Translations under genes and position numbers: made by a program
Assembly (NCBI GenBank): GCA_963799925.1
Contig: CAWCYZ010000004.1
Span: 744,001 to 808,000, forward strand
Source of the DNA: DATBQN01 sp963799925
GTDB taxonomy: Bacteria; Acidobacteriota; Thermoanaerobaculia; Multivoradales; UBA5704
Length of the DNA stretch: 64,000 bases
Reading direction: 5' to 3'
Shown here: positions 59,420-64,000 of the stretch, piece after piece
Layout: the number at the start of each line of letters is the position of its first letter
Position numbering within the stretch: position 1 is the stretch's first letter
Notes under the pieces: generated by a model
Told to the model about the DNA's origin: nothing
Database searches by the model: none
The model's input: only the letters and a program-made list of their open reading frames with translations

Positions 59420-61579
59420 CTAGTGGGCGCTCGCGTCGTAGGCGCGGAGCATGTTGTCCTCGAAGCGCTTGACGCCGGTGGGGTTGGAGACCAGCTCGAC
59501 CCCCGGGTGGCGCAGGGTCTGGAGAGCGCCCTTGACGCACTTGTCGAAGTCCTTGCGGCTCTGCCCGACGACGTCGTAGCTGCAGGGGATCTCGGGGAAG
59601 AGGATCTTCTCGCCCGCCTGCACGTCGTAGAGCTTGTTGCGCACCGGGCCGTGCGGACTCGGCCAATCGACCTCGACGGTGCCCTGGACGGCGTCGCCGA
59701 GACCGACGTTGACCTCGCGCGAGCTGGTCGAGGCGTGGCTCTCGCCGTCGGTCACCGGGCGGATGATCGTCTTGCCGCCGTCCGGCGTGAAGCGGACGAT
59801 GGCGCCGGCGCCGTCACGGTTGTTGCGGCCGAGGCCGATGAACTGGGTGCCGACGAGGTTGACCTTGGCCCAGTGGTTGCCGTTGTTGGCGCTGTTGATC
59901 TCGATCGACAGGTCGCCGTCCGGCAGCGCGGTCGGGACATAGGTGAGGAAGCCCGGGTTGATGAAGGTCGTGTAGAGCACCTCGATGCTGGCGATGCCGG
60001 AGAACACGTTGGGCACCGGGCCGAGGACCGCGGTGTAGAGGAGGAAGCGGTTGGTCGGCGTCAGGACCGGGACGATCTGCAGGTTGGCGACGTTGACGAC
60101 GTCGACGAAGCCGTCGTTGTTGAGGTCGCCGAACGCGACGCCCTGCACCTGGCGCAGGCGGTTGTCGCGGTCGAGCGTCGAGGTGCCGTCCCACTGGAAG
60201 TTGCCGGTGCACAGGCCGCTGTTGCGCAGCAGGGTGCCCGGGTTGTCCGCGGCGAGGAACTGGACGAGGTCCTCGTCGCCGTACCAGAGGATGTCCTGGT
60301 CGCCGTCGTTGTCGTAGTCGAAGGAGGCGGTGCCCCAGCCGAAGGGGGTGCCGCCGATGCCGCCGTTGGGCACCGTGGTGATGCCGGGGTCGCTGAACAC
60401 CTTGCTGGCGCTGCCGTAGAACCAGCGCGAGTTGTTGGTGCGGCCGCCGACGTAGCGGCCGAGGTTGGTGGAGAAGAAGTCGAGGTAGCCGTCGCAGTTG
60501 TAGTCGCCGAAGGAGAGGCCCATCCACGAGCCCTGGGCGGTCAGGCCGCGCTGCAGGGTGACGTCGGTGAAGTGGCCGGTGCCGTCGTTCTCGAAGATGC
60601 GGTTGAGGCCGACCATCGGGCGCGCCATGCTGCCCTGCGAGTCGGCCTCGATGATGTCGACGTCGCCGTCGCCGTCGTAGTCGACCGCCGCGGCGGCCCA
60701 GGTGTAGGTCGGATCGCCGTTCAGGCCCGCGAAGTTGGTGATGCCGCGGGCGACGCTCTCGTCGGCGAAGGAGATCTGCATCGAGGGGCCGCTGCCGCCG
60801 TGCTTGTCGCCGGCGACGACCACGCTGTGGTTCATGAAGAGCTGGTTGTGCTGGATGCGCGCGTCGTAGAACTCGGGGGTGAGGACGAGGTCGCGCTGCG
60901 ACCAGTCGGCATGGGTGTTGGCGACGAAGATGTCGAGCAGGCCGTCGCCGTCGAAGTCGCCCATGGTGCAGGACGAGGCGTTGCGGCCGTCGCCGGCGAC
61001 CCCGGCCGAGGTGGTGATGTCGCTGAAGGTGCCGTTGCCGTTGTTGTGGAAGAGGTAGTTGTGCGAGTTGTTGACGCCGACGACGTAGAGGTCGGTGAAG
61101 CCGTCGTTGTCGATGTCGCCGGCGCAGACGCCGGTCGAGTCCGCCTCGGTGGCGGTGACGCCGGCCGCGGCGGCGACGTCCTCGAACTGCAGCACGCCGG
61201 TCGTGCCGAGGAGGTTGTGGTAGAGGCTGTTCGGGGTGCCCGGTCCGTTGGTGACGTAGATGTCGAGGTAGCCGTCGTTGTCGTAGTCGAAGATCGCGAC
61301 GCCCGGATCGCCGTGGTCCTTCTGCGGGGTGAAGGAGCCCTGGTTGGTGACGAAGGTGTTGAGCGGGATGGGCGACGACGCCTCGAGCGCGTGGCGCACG
61401 GCGACCGTCACCGACGGCGTGCGGTGGTAGGCGATCCCGGCGCCGCCGTTGGCCGCGATGTCGTGGAAGTTGATGCCGCCGTCGACGCCGCCGGCGAGGG
61501 CCGGGCCGACGAGGCCTAGGAAGCCGAGGCCGAGGGCGAAAGCCGCCCTGCCCAGAGTGTGACTGCTCTGCCGTTCCAT
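59420..61579 (-). CDS. CRTAC1-type FG-GAP/ASPIC-UnbV secreted protein (copy 1)
   Basis: 719 aa from ATG 61579 (AGGAG six nt upstream). Signal peptide LGLGFLGLVGPALAGG. The body carries repeated FG-GAP/VCBS calcium motifs D-x-D-x-D-G-x-x-D: FDYDNDGYLDIYVTNG, GDIDNDGFTDLYVVG, GDFDGDGLLDIFVAN, VDYDGDGDVDIIEAD, FGDYNCDGYLDFFS, FDYDNDGDQDILW, FGDLNNDGFVDVVN. The C-terminal ASPIC/UnbV domain has NNGNHWAKVNLVGTQFIG, GAGAIVRFT and SREVNVGLGDAV. It is nearly the same protein as the next gene upstream, differing mainly at the signal peptide and around residues 530-560. Probably an extracellular calcium-binding propeller. Own terminator at 59337-59372. Confidence 0.9.
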   Translation of the reverse strand: MERQSSHTLGRAAFALGLGFLGLVGPALAGGVDGGINFHDIAANGGAGIAYHRTPSVTVAVRHALEASSPIPLNTFVTNQGSFTPQKDHGDPGVAIFDYDNDGYLDIYVTNGPGTPNSLYHNLLGTTGVLQFEDVAAAAGVTATEADSTGVCAGDIDNDGFTDLYVVGVNNSHNYLFHNNGNGTFSDITTSAGVAGDGRNASSCTMGDFDGDGLLDIFVANTHADWSQRDLVLTPEFYDARIQHNQLFMNHSVVVAGDKHGGSGPSMQISFADESVARGITNFAGLNGDPTYTWAAAAVDYDGDGDVDIIEADSQGSMARPMVGLNRIFENDGTGHFTDVTLQRGLTAQGSWMGLSFGDYNCDGYLDFFSTNLGRYVGGRTNNSRWFYGSASKVFSDPGITTVPNGGIGGTPFGWGTASFDYDNDGDQDILWYGDEDLVQFLAADNPGTLLRNSGLCTGNFQWDGTSTLDRDNRLRQVQGVAFGDLNNDGFVDVVNVANLQIVPVLTPTNRFLLYTAVLGPVPNVFSGIASIEVLYTTFINPGFLTYVPTALPDGDLSIEINSANNGNHWAKVNLVGTQFIGLGRNNRDGAGAIVRFTPDGGKTIIRPVTDGESHASTSSREVNVGLGDAVQGTVEVDWPSPHGPVRNKLYDVQAGEKILFPEIPCSYDVVGQSRKDFDKCVKGALQTLRHPGVELVSNPTGVKRFEDNMLRAYDASAH

Positions 61580-61728
61580 AGTCATCTCCTGTGAAGAAAT
61601 GGCTTTACGTTGAGGTTCGTAGGCCATGTAGGACGTTCGGTATGCCGTGGCATCTGGCACGTTGCTCTGCAGGGGCTCGGCGTTCCCGCCGCTGCCGCGA
61701 CGGTTCAGCTCGACGGCGCGGCGGGGGG

Positions 61729-61766
61729 AAACCGCCGCCCGCTGCGCCGGGCGCAACGGGCGGCGG
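61729..61766 (-). terminator. intrinsic terminator after the second CRTAC1 gene
   Basis: A 10-bp stem CCGCCGCCCG/CGGGCGGCGG (61732-61741 with 61757-61766) continues through one mismatch into a 5-bp inner stem with a 3-nt loop. On the minus strand TTT follows (61729-61731). It lies 13 bp beyond the stop at 61779, so the two paralogues are probably transcribed separately. Confidence 0.7.
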
Positions 61767-61778
61767 ATGGAGCCGCGG

Positions 61779-63929
61779 TCAGTGCGCGCTCTCGTCGTAG
61801 GCGCGGAGCATGTTGTCCTCGAAGCGCTTGACGCCGGTGGGATTGGAGACCAGCTCGACCCCGGGGTGGCGCAGGGTCTGGAGAGCGCCCTTGACGCACT
61901 GGTCGAAGTCCTTGCGGCTCTGGCCGACGACGTCGTAGCTGCAGGGGATCTCGGGGAAGAGGACCTTCTCGCCCGCCCGCACGTCGTAGAGCTTGTTGCG
62001 CACCGGGCCGTGCGGACCCGGCCAGTCGACCTCGACGGTGCCCTGGACGGCGTCGCCGAGACCGACGTTGACCTCGCGCGAGCTGGTCGAGGCGTGGCTC
62101 TCGCCGTCGGTCACCGGGCGGATGATCGTCTTGCCGCCGTCGGGGGTGAAGCGGACGAGCGCGCCGGCGCCGTCGCGGTTGTTGCGGCCGAGGCCGATGA
62201 ACTGGGTGCCGACCAAGTTGACCTTCGCCCAGTGGTTGCCGTTGTTGGCGCTGTTGATCTCGATCGAGAGGTCGCCGTCGACCATCGTCGTCGGGATGAA
62301 GGTGAAGGCGTTCGAGGCCGGGACATAGCGATAGAGCAGCTCGAGCCGGGCGATGCCGTCGAACACGGTGTTGAACACCGGGCCGAAGAGCGTCGTGAAG
62401 AGATAGAAGCGGGCGGTCGGCGCGAGCACCGGGGTGAACCGGAAGTTGGCGACGTTGACGACGTCGACGAAGCCGTCGTTGTTGAGGTCGCCGAAGGCGA
62501 CGCCCTGCACCTGGCGCAGCCGGTTGTCGCGGTCGAGGGTGGAGGCGCCGTCCCACTGGAAGTTGCCGCTGCACAGGCCGCCGTTGCGCAGCAGCGTGCC
62601 CGGGTTGTCGGTGGCGAGGAACTGGACGAGGTCCTCGTCGCCGTACCAGAGGATGTCCTGATCGCCGTCGTTGTCGTAGTCGAACGACGCGGTGCCCCAG
62701 CCGAACGGGGTGCCGCCGAGGCCGCCGGCGCCGAGGGTGCCGACGCCGGGATCGCTGAACGACTTGCTGGCGCTGCCGTAGAACCACCGCGAGTTGTTGC
62801 TCGGCCCGCCGACGTAGAGGCCGAGGTTGGTGGAGAAGAAGTCGAGGTAGCCGTCGCAGTTGTAGTCGCCGAAGGAGAGGCCCATCCACGAGCCGGACTG
62901 GGTCAGGCCGCGCTCGAGGGTGACGTCGGTGAAGTGGCCGGTGCCGTCGTTCTCGAAGACGCGGTTGAGCCCGACGTACGGCCGGCTCATGCCGCCCGCC
63001 GAGTCGGCCTCGATGATGTCGACGTCGCCGTCGCCGTCGTAGTCGACCGCCGCCGCCGCCCAGGTGTAGGTCGGATCGCCGTCGAGGCCGGCGAAGTTGG
63101 TGATGCCGCGGGCGGCGCTCTCGTCGGCGAAGGAGATGTGCATCGACGGGCCGCTGCCGCCGTGCTTGTCACCGGCGACGACCGCGCTGTGGTTCATGTA
63201 GAGCTCGTTGTGCTGGATGCGCGAGTCGTAGAACTCGGAGCTGAGGACGAGGTTGCGCTGGCTCCAGTCGGCGTGGGTGTTGGCGACGAAGATGTCGAGC
63301 AGGCCGTTGCCGTCGAAGTCGCCCATCGTGCAGGAGGCGGAGTTGCGGCCGTAGCCGGCGACTCCCGCCGACGTGGTGATGTCGGAGAAGGTGCCGTTGC
63401 CGTTGTTGTGGAACAGGTAGTTGTGCGAGCCGTTGACGCCGACGACGTAGAGGTCGGTCCAGCCGTCGTTGTCGATGTCGCCGGCGCAGACGCCGGTCGA
63501 GTCCTGCGCCGTCGCCGCGACGCCGGCGGCGACTCCGACGTCCTCGAACTGCAGCACGCCGGTCTTGCCGAGGAGGTTGTGGTAGAGGCTGTTCGGGGTG
63601 CCGGGGCCGTTGGTGACGTAGATGTCGAGATAGCCGTCGTTGTCGTAGTCGAGGATCGCGACGCCCGGGTCGCCGTGGTCCTTCTGCGGCGTGTTGCCCT
63701 GGCCGTTGACGAAGTCGTTGTAGGGGATCAGCGGGGTCGACTGGAGGGCCAGGCGCTCGGCGATCGTCACCGAGGGAGTGCGGGCGTAGCCGATGCCGGC
63801 GCCGCCGTTGACCGCGATGTCGTGGAAGGTGATGCCGCCGTCGGCGCCGGCGGCGAAGGCCGGGCCGGCGAGGGCGAGGAGGAGAGCTCCGCACCCTGTA
63901 AGAACAGATAACCGCTTGGATTTCCGCAT
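61779..63929 (-). CDS. CRTAC1-type FG-GAP/ASPIC-UnbV secreted protein (copy 2)
   Basis: 716 aa from ATG 63929 (AAGGAG eight nt upstream). Signal peptide LTGCGALLLALAGPAFAAG. Same order of FG-GAP calcium motifs and the same C-terminal ASPIC/UnbV domain as the gene at 59420, ending KRFEDNMLRAYDESAH. The long identical stretches at protein and DNA level show a tandem duplication. Differences concentrate in the signal peptide and a segment near residue 550 (FNTVFDGIARLELLYRYVPASNAF). Two cysteines near the C terminus (IPCSYDV and KDFDQCVKG) could form a disulfide. Function as for its paralogue. Confidence 0.9.
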   Translation of the reverse strand: MRKSKRLSVLTGCGALLLALAGPAFAAGADGGITFHDIAVNGGAGIGYARTPSVTIAERLALQSTPLIPYNDFVNGQGNTPQKDHGDPGVAILDYDNDGYLDIYVTNGPGTPNSLYHNLLGKTGVLQFEDVGVAAGVAATAQDSTGVCAGDIDNDGWTDLYVVGVNGSHNYLFHNNGNGTFSDITTSAGVAGYGRNSASCTMGDFDGNGLLDIFVANTHADWSQRNLVLSSEFYDSRIQHNELYMNHSAVVAGDKHGGSGPSMHISFADESAARGITNFAGLDGDPTYTWAAAAVDYDGDGDVDIIEADSAGGMSRPYVGLNRVFENDGTGHFTDVTLERGLTQSGSWMGLSFGDYNCDGYLDFFSTNLGLYVGGPSNNSRWFYGSASKSFSDPGVGTLGAGGLGGTPFGWGTASFDYDNDGDQDILWYGDEDLVQFLATDNPGTLLRNGGLCSGNFQWDGASTLDRDNRLRQVQGVAFGDLNNDGFVDVVNVANFRFTPVLAPTARFYLFTTLFGPVFNTVFDGIARLELLYRYVPASNAFTFIPTTMVDGDLSIEINSANNGNHWAKVNLVGTQFIGLGRNNRDGAGALVRFTPDGGKTIIRPVTDGESHASTSSREVNVGLGDAVQGTVEVDWPGPHGPVRNKLYDVRAGEKVLFPEIPCSYDVVGQSRKDFDQCVKGALQTLRHPGVELVSNPTGVKRFEDNMLRAYDESAH

Positions 63930-64000
63930 CCTCGTTCTCCTTGAGATTAAAACATTGCTACACACCTGCTGCTGCCTTGTTGCACCCAGCGTCGACGGCC
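63930..64000. other. upstream region at window end
   Basis: The 71 bases upstream of the second CRTAC1 gene include its ribosome site and an AT-rich patch (GAGATTAAAACATTGCTA). A promoter on the minus strand is likely but the -35 cannot be defined. No gene is seen. Confidence 0.4.

Overview
The window comes from a high-GC bacterial chromosome (roughly 70% G+C by eye, codons mostly ending in C or G). Three features point to Acidobacteriota. One gene encodes a large ABC permease of the 'acidobacterial duplicated orphan permease' type. RpoB carries a cysteine-rich insertion that I recall from acidobacterial RpoB. Several big secreted beta-propeller, FG-GAP and sortilin-like proteins are of kinds common in that phylum. 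Placement to class is not possible from sequence reading alone. No phage, IS or CRISPR locus is visible.

Layout. 1-14.1 kb is core information processing, all on +: metF end, tRNA-Thr, tuf, tRNA-Trp, secE, nusG, rplK, rplA, rplJ, rplL, rpoB, rpoC, closed by a clear intrinsic terminator. 14.1-18.2 kb is a minus-strand tetrapyrrole operon (ccsA/hemX-like, hemA, hemC, hemD). purA and tRNA-Lys follow on +, then two small minus-strand genes (DUF2277, VOC). 20.6-29.1 kb is envelope and glycan material: a 1458-aa secreted surface protein, a secreted glycoside hydrolase with a duplicated orphan C-terminal domain, and a GT-C type glycosyltransferase. 29.1-35.7 kb is a MarR-regulated tripartite RND efflux operon whose pump and outer-membrane genes carry 16 single-base +1 insertions. 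35.6-37.4 kb holds a secreted propeller gene overlapping a six-cysteine secreted peptide gene, between two direct copies of a 65-bp twin-hairpin repeat.

37.4-45.1 kb has an antiporter, a secreted small protein and a MacA-type adaptor on the minus strand, divergent from a MacB-type permease across five 17-bp tandem repeats. It then has a PKD-type surface protein with an IPTL-like sorting tail divergent from a TonB-domain protein, and DUF1697. 45.1-46 kb is non-coding with a degenerate 21-bp repeat array. 46-54.2 kb has a sortilin-like propeller protein, the orphan permease and a secreted GH71/99-like enzyme with repeated Ig-like domains. 54.3-59.3 kb has an ATP-dependent DNA ligase, a membrane protein, an NTF2-like protein and a DUF4388/TPR protein. 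59.4-64 kb is a tandem pair of CRTAC1-type FG-GAP proteins.

The strongest unexplained signals are these. A dispersed about 95-bp element (351-442 and 54324-54415) has terminal inverted repeats that differ between copies by compensatory changes. The RND/outer-membrane gene pair has 16 same-sign insertions. Tandem ribosome-entry/uORF repeats precede the MacA-type gene. The propeller/Cys-peptide pair sits between repeats. A very strong hairpin lies between rplL and rpoB. Several reading frames elsewhere break at homopolymers, so part of the frameshift load may be assembly error.
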